The notes under the pieces are model-generated. The model was not told where the DNA came from and did not search any database. It saw only the letters and a program-made list of their open reading frames with translations. Positions 36,327 to 45,344 of a stretch of 64,000 bases of DNA are shown one piece after another. Source of the stretch: Pseudomonas tritici (lineage in GTDB: Bacteria; Pseudomonadota; Gammaproteobacteria; Pseudomonadales; Pseudomonadaceae); assembly GCF_014268275.3 (NCBI RefSeq), contig NZ_CP077084.1, positions 1,860,001 to 1,924,000 on the forward strand, given 5' to 3'. Both the position numbers and the translations under genes were made by a program. The stretch's first letter is position 1. Every line of letters starts with the position of its first letter.

Positions 36327-37630
36327 TGTGCAGCCTCTTGCATCACCTGCCCACGGGCGTTGGCATGGCGATACAGCGCCAGGGTCGAGCACAGCGCACA
36401 CGCCGCAGCAAACATCATCCAGTAGGCGGGCGAGGCTTTATCACCAGTGATGTGAATGAACCACGTGGAGATCGCCGGGGTGAACCCACCAAAAATCGCC
36501 GTCGCCAGGCTATAGGCCAGGGAGAAACCCGCCACGCGCACTTCCACCGGCATGATTTCAGTGAGGGCCGGGATCATGGCGCCGTTGTACATGCCGTAGA
36601 GGAAGGAGAACCACAGCAGGGTTTCCAGCATGTGCGCGAAGCTGGGTGCGTTCACGACGTAGGACAATGCTGGATATGCCGTCAGAACGGTCAATACAGT
36701 CATGGCGATCAGCACCGGCTTGCGGCCGAAACGGTCGCTCAAGGTGCCGCCGATCGGCAGCCAGATAAAGTTCGACACCGCCACCAACAGGGTCACCAGC
36801 AGGGCGTCGGAGGTGCTCAGTTGCAGCACTGTCTTGCCGAACGTCGGCGCGTACACGGTGATCAGGTAGAACGCCGTCGTGGTCATGGCCACCATCAACA
36901 TGCCACCGATCACCACGGTCCAGTTCTTCACCAGGGTCGCCAGTACTTCGCGCATGGTTGGACGGTGCTTGCGATTGGCGAACTCTTCAGTTTCCTGCAG
37001 GTTGCGACGCAGGATGAAGATGAACGGGATGATCACGCAGCCGATGGCGAACGGAATACGCCAGCCCCAATCGGCGACCACAGCGGGTTCCATCCACACG
37101 TTCAGGCCATAACCCAATGCGGCGGCGACCACGATGGAGATCTGTTGGCTGCCCGACTGCCAGCTGGTGTAGAACCCCTTGCGTCCTGGCGTTGCCATTT
37201 CGGACAGGTACACCGACACGCCGCCCAGTTCCGCACCGGCCGAGAAGCCTTGCAGCAAACGGCCCAGCAATACCAGCAAAGGTGCCCACAGGCCAATGGT
37301 GTGATAACCGGGCACCAACACGATCAGCAGCGTGCCGCTGGCCATGATCGACAGGGTCACGATCAGTCCTTTGCGGCGACCGACGTCATCGATGTAGGCG
37401 CCCAGGATGATTGCGCCCAACGGACGCATCAGGAAGCCTGCGCCGAATACGGCGAAGGTCATCATCAATGACGCAAACTCATTAGCGGCAGGGAAGAACG
37501 CGGCAGCAATGTAAGTGGCGTAGAAACCGAACAGAAAGAAGTCGAACTGTTCGAGGAAGTTACCCGAAGTAACGCGGAAAACCGCGCCAATTTTAGATTG
37601 GGCAGATTCGGGCCGGTTAGGGCTAGTCAT
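36323..37630 (-). CDS. MHS-family symporter (citrate/tricarballylate type)
   Basis: A 435-residue 12-TM MFS transporter of the metabolite:H+ symporter family. [20 protein letters not shown] at the N-terminus, [20 protein letters not shown] in loop 2-3 and [19 protein letters not shown] in helix 4-5 are typical of citrate and tricarballylate carriers (CitA/TcuC). It is coupled by a 4-bp overlap to a ModA-like binding protein downstream. It is divergent from the GntR regulator at 37865 and may be under its control. Confidence 0.82.
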   Translation of the reverse strand: MTSPNRPESAQSKIGAVFRVTSGNFLEQFDFFLFGFYATYIAAAFFPAANEFASLMMTFAVFGAGFLMRPLGAIILGAYIDDVGRRKGLIVTLSIMASGTLLIVLVPGYHTIGLWAPLLVLLGRLLQGFSAGAELGGVSVYLSEMATPGRKGFYTSWQSGSQQISIVVAAALGYGLNVWMEPAVVADWGWRIPFAIGCVIIPFIFILRRNLQETEEFANRKHRPTMREVLATLVKNWTVVIGGMLMVAMTTTAFYLITVYAPTFGKTVLQLSTSDALLVTLLVAVSNFIWLPIGGTLSDRFGRKPVLIAMTVLTVLTAYPALSYVVNAPSFAHMLETLLWFSFLYGMYNGAMIPALTEIMPVEVRVAGFSLAYSLATAIFGGFTPAISTWFIHITGDKASPAYWMMFAAACALCSTLALYRHANARGQVMQEAAQ

Positions 37631-37813
37631 GGTTTTGTGTCTCCAGCGTTCTTTTTAAAGTGCTTGATTCGCCTATGACCGAGAATAGTGGCTGACACAT
37701 TTAGAAATGAAAAGTGACAAATTTGGATGGATTGATGTTTGTTGGCTATCAATCCGCAGCGCAGTCCAAATGTCGCGGCGCACCTATCAACGGGAAACTA
37801 TTTGACATATTTG

Positions 37814-37829
37814 ATTTGTGATCACATAT
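37814..37829. promoter_or_regulatory. candidate GntR operator
   Basis: ATTTGTGATCACATAT has the perfect 10-bp core TGTGATCACA (37817-37826). It lies 38 bp upstream of the GntR gene, in the divergent region with the MHS symporter. FCD-type GntR regulators bind short palindromes like this and usually repress their own operon. Confidence 0.5.
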
Positions 37830-37864
37830 TGAGGCCATAAGAACGACAACACAGGTTTTGCCTC

Positions 37865-38587
37865 ATGACAGATGGTCCGCTCCTCCTGCCCACCCTGCGC
37901 CAGGTATCCCGCGATACCTTGCAAGACCAGGTCTATCGCCAGATCCGCGAAGCGCTGATGAGTGGCCGTTTCCAGCCTGGCCAGAAACTCACCATCCGCG
38001 GCCTCGCCGAAGCCCTCGGTTCCAGCCCGATGCCGGTGCGCGAAGCCCTGCAACGCCTCAGCGCCGAAAACGCCTTTGAAGTCACCGAAACCTCCCGTTT
38101 GCGCGTCCGCCTGATGACGGTGGAACGTCTGCGTGAAATTCGTGATGCACGGGTCGCCCTTGAAGGTTTACTGGCCGAAAAGGCCGTGCTGCTCCTGCAA
38201 AAAGCCGACCTCGACGAAATCACCGACCTCTGCCAACAGATGCAGCACGCCGCCGACGAAGTCGATGTGTCCCGCTACCTGTGGACCAACTTCGCTTTTC
38301 ACCGGCGTATCTATGCCGTGGCCCAGGCCGAGTTGACCATGGCCGCCGTGGAAAACTTCTGGCTGCACATGGGCCCGTGCTTTGCGTTGGTCGCCCCGGA
38401 TAAAGCTCACCTGCAACGCTCGATGGAGGCGCACACGCGCATCGTTGAAGCTCTGGCTGCCCGGGATGGCGCCGGCGCGCGCGCGGCGGTGACCGATGAC
38501 ATCATGCAGGCCGCCGATTCCCTGGCGCGCCTGCTCGTCAAGAACGACCGTTCGCGGTCGTCTGTTTCAGGAGGTAAACGTGCATGA
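37865..38587 (+). CDS. GntR-family regulator, FadR/FCD subfamily
   Basis: A 240-residue regulator. The winged helix covers about residues 15-85 (DQVYRQIREALMSGRFQPGQ and GSSPMPVREALQRLSAENAF). An all-helical FCD ligand-binding domain follows (about 90-225), with the metal/ligand residues expected in FHRRIYAVA and HTRIVEALAARD. Its stop overlaps the SDR start (ATGA), so it heads the putative 2-deoxyribonate operon and should sense a pathway acid. Confidence 0.88.
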   Translation: MTDGPLLLPTLRQVSRDTLQDQVYRQIREALMSGRFQPGQKLTIRGLAEALGSSPMPVREALQRLSAENAFEVTETSRLRVRLMTVERLREIRDARVALEGLLAEKAVLLLQKADLDEITDLCQQMQHAADEVDVSRYLWTNFAFHRRIYAVAQAELTMAAVENFWLHMGPCFALVAPDKAHLQRSMEAHTRIVEALAARDGAGARAAVTDDIMQAADSLARLLVKNDRSRSSVSGGKRA

Positions 38588-39372
38588 GTGTCCTACAACG
38601 GCTGCAGCCCTATCCTGGGTTACGTGTGTTGATTTCCGGCGGGGCTGCCGGCATTGGTGAAGTGCTGGCGGCGGCTTATCTCGAAGCCGGTGCCCAGGTG
38701 CATGTGTGTGATGTGAGCGAGCCCGCCCTGGCAGCGTTTCGCGACAAATACCCTGGCACGGTCGCCACCCGTGCCGACGTCAGCGATGCCGCGCAGATCG
38801 AGGCGGTGTTCAAGGTGCAGCACGAGCATTTCGGCGGCCTCGATGTGCTGGTCAACAACGCCGGGATCGCCGGGCCTACTGGCGGGATCGATGCGATCAG
38901 CGACGCCGAGTGGCAAGCCACCATCAACATCAACCTCACCGCGCAATACCGTTTTGCCCACCACGCGGTACCGATGCTCAAGGAATCGTCCCACGGCCAT
39001 CTGCTGCATATCGCCTCGGTGGCAGGGCGCTTGGGCTACGCGTGGCGCACGCCGTATGCGGCGACTAAATGGGCCATCGTCGGCTTGATGAAATCCCTGG
39101 CCTCGGAGTTGGGCGAGAGTGACATCCGCGTCAACGCCTTGCTGCCCGGCATCGTCGAAGGCCCGCGCATGGACGGCGTGATCCGCGCCCGTGCCGAGCA
39201 GGTCGGCGTGCCCGAAGCCGAGATGCGTCAGGAATACCTCAACAAGATTTCCCTCAAGCGCATGGTCACCGCCGAAGACGTGGCCGCCATGGCGTTGTTT
39301 CTCTGTTCGCCCGCCGCGCGCAACGTGACCGGCCAGGCGATCAGCGTCGACGGTAACGTCGAATACCTGTAA
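38584..39372 (+). CDS. SDR dehydrogenase, probable 2-deoxy-D-ribonate 3-dehydrogenase
   Basis: A 262-residue classical short-chain dehydrogenase. The cofactor loop GGAAGIG is at residues 19-25, NNAG at 91-94, and the catalytic residues S145, Y158 and K162 (YAATK) are all present. The acidic D43 after the second strand points to NAD rather than NADP. Neighbouring beta-keto acid cleavage enzyme and SMP-30 lactonase genes suggest it oxidises the 3-hydroxyl of a sugar acid. In P. simiae an SDR in this setting makes 3-keto-2-deoxyribonate. The substrate is by analogy; the family is certain. Confidence 0.7.
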   Translation: MSVLQRLQPYPGLRVLISGGAAGIGEVLAAAYLEAGAQVHVCDVSEPALAAFRDKYPGTVATRADVSDAAQIEAVFKVQHEHFGGLDVLVNNAGIAGPTGGIDAISDAEWQATININLTAQYRFAHHAVPMLKESSHGHLLHIASVAGRLGYAWRTPYAATKWAIVGLMKSLASELGESDIRVNALLPGIVEGPRMDGVIRARAEQVGVPEAEMRQEYLNKISLKRMVTAEDVAAMALFLCSPAARNVTGQAISVDGNVEYL

Positions 39373-39439
39373 GTCACGGAAGAACACCTCGCGCTGTACC
39401 CAGGATTTTTTTCATAAGAATAAAAGTCGGAGAATCGTC

Positions 39440-40372
39440 ATGTCCAAAAAACGTCCTGTCATCATTACCTGCGCCGTCACCGGCGCGATTCATACGCCGT
39501 CGATGTCACCGCATTTGCCGATTACTGCGCAGGAAATTGCCGATGCCGCCATCGGCGCCGCTGAAGCCGGTGCTGCGATTGTTCATCTGCATGCCCGTGA
39601 TCCCAACGACGGCCGCCCGAGCCAGGACCCCGCACTGTTCGCCGAATTCCTGCCGCACATCAAGGCCGCCAGCGACGTGGTGATCAACATCACCACCGGT
39701 GGCGCTCCAACCATGGGCGTAGAAGAACGACTACAGCCGGTGATGCAGTTCAAGCCGGAACTGGCCTCGCTGAACATGGGCTCGATGAACTTCGGGCTGT
39801 ACGAAATGCTCAACCGCTTTACCGAGTTCAAGCACGATTGGGAACGGCCATACCTGGAAGAAAGTGACGACCGGATATTCCGCAATACCTTCCGCGACAT
39901 CACCCACATCCTCAATTCGTGCGCCGAGAACCGCACGCGGTTTGAGATCGAGTGCTACGACATCGGTCACCTCTACACCGCTGCACACTTCCTGGAGCGC
40001 GGCCTGCTCAAGCCGCCGCTGTTTATCCAGTCGGTGTTCGGTCTGCGCGGTGGCATCGGTGGGCACCCGGAAGATTTGGCGCACATGCGGCGCACCGCCG
40101 ACCGGCTGTTTGGTGACGACTACGTGTGGTCAATCCTCGGCGCCGGGCGTGGGCAAATTCCGTTGGCGACCATGGGCTTGTCCATGGGCAGCAATGCGCG
40201 GGTCGGCCTGGAAGATTCGCTGTGGGATGGCCCGGGAAAACTGGCGGCGTCGAATGCCGACCAGGTACGGCGCATTCGTACGGTGATCGAAGCCCTGGGG
40301 CATCGCGTCGCCACGCCGGACGAAGCGCGGGAAATCCTCGGGCTCAAAGGGCGTGACCAGGTCAACTTCTAA
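39440..40372 (+). CDS. BKACE-family beta-keto acid cleavage enzyme (DUF849)
   Basis: A 310-residue zinc-dependent TIM-barrel enzyme of the 3-keto-5-aminohexanoate cleavage (Kce/BKACE) family. These react a beta-keto acid with acetyl-CoA to give acetoacetate and a new acyl-CoA. The N-terminal CAVTGAIHTP and zinc ligands H49 and H51 (IVHLHARDP) are clear; a third ligand glutamate is expected in the C-terminal half near SNARVGLEDSLW. In the deoxyribonate pathway the products would be acetoacetate and glyceryl-CoA. The start has GTCGGAGAATCGTC upstream. Confidence 0.82.
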   Translation: MSKKRPVIITCAVTGAIHTPSMSPHLPITAQEIADAAIGAAEAGAAIVHLHARDPNDGRPSQDPALFAEFLPHIKAASDVVINITTGGAPTMGVEERLQPVMQFKPELASLNMGSMNFGLYEMLNRFTEFKHDWERPYLEESDDRIFRNTFRDITHILNSCAENRTRFEIECYDIGHLYTAAHFLERGLLKPPLFIQSVFGLRGGIGGHPEDLAHMRRTADRLFGDDYVWSILGAGRGQIPLATMGLSMGSNARVGLEDSLWDGPGKLAASNADQVRRIRTVIEALGHRVATPDEAREILGLKGRDQVNF

Positions 40373-40378
40373 ACACAC

Positions 40379-40402
40379 AGGGCCGCGGCAAAGCGCGGCC
40401 TG
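40379..40402 (+). other. intercistronic hairpin
   Basis: CAGGGCCGCG and CGCGGCCTG pair around a GCAAAG loop, between the BKACE and lactonase genes. There is no T tract, so it is more likely an mRNA-stability element than a terminator. Confidence 0.5.
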
Positions 40403-40435
40403 TATCCCGCACAACAACAATAAGGGGATCACACC

Positions 40436-41314
40436 ATGCGTATCGAAGTGCTTGTCGACGTCAAGACCACCCTGGGCGAAGGCCCGGTGTGGGACGTCGA
40501 GCAACAACGCTTGTATTGGATCGACAGCGCCGACGGCCGCATCCTGCGCTGCACCGATGACGGCCGCGAACTACGCGCCTGGGAGGTGGGCCAGAAGATT
40601 GGCTCCATGGCCCTGCGCCACAACGGTGAGAGTGCAATCGTCGCCCTGCAAAACGGCGTGCACACCCTCGACCTCAACAGCGGCGAGCTCAACCTGGTCA
40701 TCGACCCGGAGCCGCAGCTGCCCAACAACCGCCTCAACGACGGCAAGGTCGACCGCCAGGGCCGCTTCATCTTCGGTTCGATGGACACGCTGGAAGACAG
40801 CGCCAGCGCCAAACTCTACCGCCTGGACGCCGACCTGAGCCTGCACACCCTGGACGAAGGCATCATCGTGTCCAACGGCCCGTGCTGGAGCCCGTCGGGT
40901 GAAACCTTCTACTTCTGTGATACGTGGTCCGGCGAGATCTGGGCCTACGACTGTGACCTCGCGACGGGCAACGTGAGCAACCGCCGCACCTTCGCAAAGG
41001 TCGACACCTCCGGCGGTGGCGCCGCTGACGGCTGCACCGTGGACGCCGAAGGGTGCCTGTGGCAAGCCCTGGTCTACGCCGGAAAACTGGTGCGCTACAC
41101 CCCCGATGGCCAGGTCGACCGCATCATCCAGATGCCAGTGAAGAAGGTCACCAGCCTGACCTTCGGCGGGCCGAATCTCGACACCCTGTTTGTGACCTCC
41201 ATGGCCAAGCCGCCGCTGCCGCGTTTCCCGGCAGACGGCCAGCAGCGCGGCGCGCTGTTCGCCATTACTGGGTTGGGCGTGCAAGGAATAGCCGAGCGAC
41301 GGTTCGCCAGCTAG
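40436..41314 (+). CDS. SMP-30/gluconolaconase-family lactonase
   Basis: A 292-residue six-bladed beta-propeller of the SMP-30/gluconolactonase/LRE family, which hydrolyses sugar-acid lactones. Metal ligands line up with the family: E15 (GEGPVWD), N147 (VSNGPCW) and D198 (GAADGCTVD), plus N101-D102 (RLNDGKVD). In this operon it would open 2-deoxyribono-1,4-lactone, formed by deoxyribose oxidation, before the SDR and BKACE steps. No signal peptide is present, so it acts in the cytoplasm. The start follows ATAAGGGGATCACACC. Confidence 0.85.
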   Translation: MRIEVLVDVKTTLGEGPVWDVEQQRLYWIDSADGRILRCTDDGRELRAWEVGQKIGSMALRHNGESAIVALQNGVHTLDLNSGELNLVIDPEPQLPNNRLNDGKVDRQGRFIFGSMDTLEDSASAKLYRLDADLSLHTLDEGIIVSNGPCWSPSGETFYFCDTWSGEIWAYDCDLATGNVSNRRTFAKVDTSGGGAADGCTVDAEGCLWQALVYAGKLVRYTPDGQVDRIIQMPVKKVTSLTFGGPNLDTLFVTSMAKPPLPRFPADGQQRGALFAITGLGVQGIAERRFAS

Positions 41315-41387
41315 CGCGTTTTTTCAATAAGGCATATTCCTTCGCAACCTTGTGTCAGTGCGCGCCTTCGCGCGCCTGGAGAGGCCC

Positions 41388-42710
41388 ATGGCAACTATAA
41401 AAAAAGCGTCGCTGCGCAGCATTCACCGGCACTCCTGGGTGTCGCTGCTGGTCTGTTGGATGATCTGGATCCTCAACGCTTACGACCGTGAGATCGTGTT
41501 GCGCCTGGGGCCGACCATCTCCAAGCATTTCGACTTGTCCGCCGACCAGTGGGGCACCGTGGCCACGGTGGTCATGCTCGCGCTGGCACTGTTGGATATC
41601 CCCGGCTCCATGTGGAGCGACCGTTATGGCGGCGGCTGGAAACGTGCGCGCTTCCAAGTGCCGTTGGTGCTGGGTTACACCGCGATTTCGTTTCTGTCCG
41701 GCTTCAAAGCCTTGAGCGGCAACCTCGCGACCTTTATTGCCCTGCGTGTCGGCGTCAACCTCGGCGCCGGTTGGGGCGAGCCGGTGGGCGTGAGCAACAC
41801 CGCTGAATGGTGGCCGGTAGAGCGTCGCGGGTTTGCCCTGGGCGCGCACCACACCGGCTATCCGATTGGCGCGATGCTCAGCGGCATTGTCGCGAGTTTT
41901 GTCATCACCGTGTTTGGTGAGGAGAACTGGCGCTATGTGTTCTTCTTTGCCTTCGTGGTGGCGCTGCCGCTGATGATCTTCTGGGCGCGTTATTCGACGG
42001 CAGAGCGCATCACCGCGCTGTACGTCGACATCGCCGCCAAAGGCATGACCCCGCCGGACAACGCCCCCGCCAGCCAAGTCAAAGGCGAGGCCTGGCGTAC
42101 GTTTATCGCCACCTTGCGCAACCGCAATATCGCCCTGACCGCCGGTAATACGATGCTCACGCAAGTGGTGTACATGGGCGTGAACATTGTGCTGCCGGCC
42201 TACCTTTACAACATCGCCGGGCTGTCGCTGGCGGAGTCGGCGGGGATGAGCGTGGTGTTCACCCTCACCGGGATTCTCGGGCAATTGGTGTGGCCGTCGC
42301 TGTCGGACATCATCGGCCGGCGCACCACTCTGATCATCTGCGGGCTGTGGATGGCGGCAAGTGTCGGCGCGTTCTACTTCGCCAATACGCTGACCTTGAT
42401 CATCGTGGTGCAACTGCTGTTCGGCCTGGTAGCGAATGCGGTGTGGCCGATCTACTACGCCGTGGCCTGCGACTCTGCCGAGCCGTCGGCGACCTCCACC
42501 GCCAACGGCATCATCACCACCGCGATGTTTATCGGTGGCGGCCTGGCGCCGGTGCTGATGGGCAGCCTGATTGCCATGGGCGGCGGCTGGACCACGCTGC
42601 ATGGCTACACCGTGTGCTTCTTCGTAATGGCCGGCTGCGCCCTCGGCGGTGCGCTGCTGCAGCTGTTTTCCCATCGCCCGCCGGCGTTGGCTGTGCAACT
42701 CGACTCCTAG
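41388..42710 (+). CDS. MFS transporter, sugar-acid (ACS/OPA-like) type
   Basis: A 440-residue 12-TM MFS protein. The ATG at 41388 with CTGGAGAGGCCC upstream is chosen over a start 36 bp earlier. Hallmarks are MIWILNAYDREIVLRLGP in helix 1, MWSDRYGGGWKRARF in loop 2-3 and GAGWGEPVGVSNTAEWWP in helix 4-5, resembling hexuronate and sugar-acid:H+ symporters. Its place after the lactonase suggests it imports deoxyribonate or a related acid. Confidence 0.78.
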   Translation: MATIKKASLRSIHRHSWVSLLVCWMIWILNAYDREIVLRLGPTISKHFDLSADQWGTVATVVMLALALLDIPGSMWSDRYGGGWKRARFQVPLVLGYTAISFLSGFKALSGNLATFIALRVGVNLGAGWGEPVGVSNTAEWWPVERRGFALGAHHTGYPIGAMLSGIVASFVITVFGEENWRYVFFFAFVVALPLMIFWARYSTAERITALYVDIAAKGMTPPDNAPASQVKGEAWRTFIATLRNRNIALTAGNTMLTQVVYMGVNIVLPAYLYNIAGLSLAESAGMSVVFTLTGILGQLVWPSLSDIIGRRTTLIICGLWMAASVGAFYFANTLTLIIVVQLLFGLVANAVWPIYYAVACDSAEPSATSTANGIITTAMFIGGGLAPVLMGSLIAMGGGWTTLHGYTVCFFVMAGCALGGALLQLFSHRPPALAVQLDS

Positions 42711-42765
42711 AACAACACCGATGCGCCCCCCAGCCCGGCTGGCGGGGCGCCAAGAGGAATTGCCG

Positions 42766-44085
42766 ATGACTATCGCCACCCCCGCCCGCGAGCCGCAGGC
42801 GTTGAACAAACTGATGTTCGTCAAGCTGATGCCCTTGCTGATCATCGCCTACATCCTGAGCTTTTTGGACCGCACTAACATCGCCCTGGCCAAGCATCAC
42901 CTGGATGTCGACCTGGGTATTTCTGCCGCTGCATACGGATTGGGCGCGGGGCTGTTTTTCCTGACGTATGCGCTGTCGGAAATCCCCAGCAACCTGATCA
43001 TGCACAAGGTCGGCGCGCGGTTCTGGATTGCCCGGATCATGGTGACCTGGGGCCTGATCTCGGCGGCCATGGCCTTTGTACAGGGCGAGACCTCGTTCTA
43101 CGTGCTGCGCCTGTTGCTGGGCATTGCCGAAGCCGGTCTGTTTCCCGGTGTCATGCTCTACCTCACCTACTGGTTCAACCGTGAACAACGGGCGCGGGCC
43201 ACCGGTTACTTCCTGCTCGGCGTGTGTTTTGCCAACATCATCGGCGGCCCGGTGGGCGCGGCGTTGATGCGCATGGACGGTCTGCTCGGCTGGCACGGCT
43301 GGCAGTGGATGTTCCTGCTCGAAGGTTTGCCGGCGGTGGCGTTTGCCTGGGTGGTCTGGCGCAAACTGCCGGATCGTCCGAGCAAGGCGCCGTGGCTGTC
43401 GGCCGAGGAAGCGCGCGGGATCGAACAGCGCATCGCCCTGGAAACCGAAGAAGGCGCGGGCGAGGGTGGTCACTCGTTGAAAAACTGGCTGACCCCGCAA
43501 ATCCTGCTGGCGATCTTTGTGTACTTTTGCCATCAGATCACCATCTATACGGTGATCTTTTTCCTGCCGAGCATCATCAGCAAATACGGCGAACTGAGCA
43601 CCATGAGCGTCGGCCTGTTGACCTCATTGCCCTGGATCGCGGCGGCGCTCGGCGCGGTATTGATTCCGCGTTTTGCCACCACGCCGGGGCGTTGCCGTCG
43701 CTTGTTGGTCACGGGGTTGCTGACCATGGCGTTGGGTCTGGGTATTGCTTCGATATCGGGGCCGGTGTTCAGTTTGCTGGGCTTTTGCCTGTCGGCGGTG
43801 ATGTTCTTTGTGGTGCAGTCGATCATCTTTTTGTACCCAGCCTCGCGCCTCAAGGGTGTGGCGCTGGCGGGCGGGCTGGGTTTCGTCAACGCCTGTGGGC
43901 TGTTGGGCGGGTTTGTCGGGCCGTCGGTGATGGGGGCGATCGAGATGAGCACCGGCAATGCGATGAACGGCTTGAAAGTGATTGCGGTCGTGTTGGTGAT
44001 CGCGGCATTGGCAGCCTTGCGTTTACGTCAGGGCCAGGAGCAGGCGCCCGCGCCACAGGCAATCATGAAACCAGCAACGAAATAG
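42766..44085 (+). CDS. MFS transporter, anion:cation symporter family
   Basis: A 439-residue 12-TM transporter of the ACS family (tartrate, phthalate and hexuronate type). LSFLDRTNIALAKHHLDVDL in helix 1 and FFLTYALSEIPSNLIMHKVG in helix 2 are the family pattern. The ATG at 42766 follows AAGAGGAATTGCCG. It is the second consecutive MFS gene of this operon; two importers may serve related acids. Its 3' end overlaps a small gene on the other strand. Confidence 0.8.
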   Translation: MTIATPAREPQALNKLMFVKLMPLLIIAYILSFLDRTNIALAKHHLDVDLGISAAAYGLGAGLFFLTYALSEIPSNLIMHKVGARFWIARIMVTWGLISAAMAFVQGETSFYVLRLLLGIAEAGLFPGVMLYLTYWFNREQRARATGYFLLGVCFANIIGGPVGAALMRMDGLLGWHGWQWMFLLEGLPAVAFAWVVWRKLPDRPSKAPWLSAEEARGIEQRIALETEEGAGEGGHSLKNWLTPQILLAIFVYFCHQITIYTVIFFLPSIISKYGELSTMSVGLLTSLPWIAAALGAVLIPRFATTPGRCRRLLVTGLLTMALGLGIASISGPVFSLLGFCLSAVMFFVVQSIIFLYPASRLKGVALAGGLGFVNACGLLGGFVGPSVMGAIEMSTGNAMNGLKVIAVVLVIAALAALRLRQGQEQAPAPQAIMKPATK

Positions 44086-44242
44086 GAAAGCCCGACGCCA
44101 GCACCACATACGCCACCATCGCCGCCAGGCACAGACCGACAAACACTCGCAACAGTGTGCGGGCGGTGGGGTTGGCAATCAGCTGGATGACCCAGATACA
44201 AAACCCGGCCAATACAATGGCCGAGGCGAGAATGACCAGCAC
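44063..44242 (-). CDS. small two-helix membrane protein, 59 residues
   Basis: The frame from GTG 44242 encodes two hydrophobic helices (LVILASAIVLAGFCIWVIQLI and LLRVFVGLCLAAMVAYVVLA) joined by a short polar link. The GTG has AGGAACACGCCC upstream, which favours it over an in-frame ATG at 44311 that would add 23 non-hydrophobic residues. The 3' end overlaps the converging MFS gene by 23 bp. The function is unknown. Confidence 0.55.
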   Translation of the reverse strand: MLVILASAIVLAGFCIWVIQLIANPTARTLLRVFVGLCLAAMVAYVVLASGFPISLLVS

Positions 44243-44371
44243 GGGCGTGTTCCTGCGACCTTGGAGAGCTGTTTTATAGCTGCAAAGCGGCTGGATGAAC
44301 AGTGTGCACATAGACGCAGGCCCCCGCGCTTTCTAAACTGCGGCTTGTCTTGGGGAAAGGGGCAGGCGCCG

Positions 44372-45295
44372 ATGAATCGCAATGAATTACGCAAGGCCGA
44401 CATCAACCTGATGGTGGTGTTCGAAGCGCTGATGCTCGAGCGCAATGTCACGCGGGTGGCAGAGAAGCTGTTTCTCGGCCAACCGACCATCAGTTCGGCC
44501 CTCAACCGCTTGCGCACCTTGTTCAACGACCCGCTGTTCATTCGTGTCGGCCATCGCATGGAGCCCACCGCGCGCGCCGAGGAAATCATCCAGCACCTGT
44601 CGCCGGCCCTGGACTCATTGTCATCGGCCCTGAGCCTGACCCACGATTTCGACCCGTCCATCAGCACCATGACCTTTCGCATCGGCCTGTCCGACGATGT
44701 CGAGTTCGGCCTACTGCCACCGTTGCTGCGCGCCTTGCGCCAGGAAGCGCCGCAAGTGGTGTTTGTGGTGCAGCATGTGGACTACTGGCGCATTCCGGAC
44801 CTGCTGGCCTCCGGTGATATCACCGTCGGCATCACCCAGACCCGTGGCTTGCCGGCGAATGCCAAGCGCAAGCTGCTGCGCCATATCCGCCCGCGTTTGC
44901 TGCGCGCCGATGCCTCCGACACACCGCTGACCCTCGATGAATATTGCTCACGGCCCCACGTGTTGGTGTCCCACACCGCCAACGTGTCGGGGTTTGCCGA
45001 TGAGTGGCTGGCGGAAATCGGCCGCAAACGCCACGTGGTGTTGTCGGTGCCGCAATACAGCGCGCTGCCGGCGTTGCTCGCCGGCACCGACCTGATCGCC
45101 AGCCTGCCGGACTACACCGCCGAGGCCATGGCGGTGTCGGGCCACCTGTTCTGTGAGCCGTTCCCATTCGAGACGCCGACCCTGGATTTGTCCATGGTCT
45201 GGCTCAGTCATGTGGACACTGACCCGGCTGAGCGCTGGGTGCGTTCACGGCTTGAGGCCTTCATGAGTGATCGAGGGTTGGCGACCCAGGCCTGA
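44372..45295 (+). CDS. LysR-family regulator
   Basis: A 307-residue regulator with an N-terminal winged helix (about residues 8-70; RNVTRVAEKLFLGQPTISSA) and a periplasmic-binding-protein-like effector domain. The start at 44372 has GGGGAAAGGGGCAGG upstream. It is of the NodD/LeuO-like subgroup that begins DINLMVVFEALM. It is transcribed in the same direction as the sugar-acid operon, but its target is not obvious. Confidence 0.87.
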   Translation: MNRNELRKADINLMVVFEALMLERNVTRVAEKLFLGQPTISSALNRLRTLFNDPLFIRVGHRMEPTARAEEIIQHLSPALDSLSSALSLTHDFDPSISTMTFRIGLSDDVEFGLLPPLLRALRQEAPQVVFVVQHVDYWRIPDLLASGDITVGITQTRGLPANAKRKLLRHIRPRLLRADASDTPLTLDEYCSRPHVLVSHTANVSGFADEWLAEIGRKRHVVLSVPQYSALPALLAGTDLIASLPDYTAEAMAVSGHLFCEPFPFETPTLDLSMVWLSHVDTDPAERWVRSRLEAFMSDRGLATQA

Positions 45296-45344
45296 CTCGC
45301 GTGGTATACCTGCGAAACTTCCTACAAAAAATTTGGAGCCCTTC

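Noticed and set aside
41355..42845. 496-codon minus-strand frame
   Set aside because: It covers the MFS gene at 41388 in antisense and has a low-complexity His/Gln/Arg composition.
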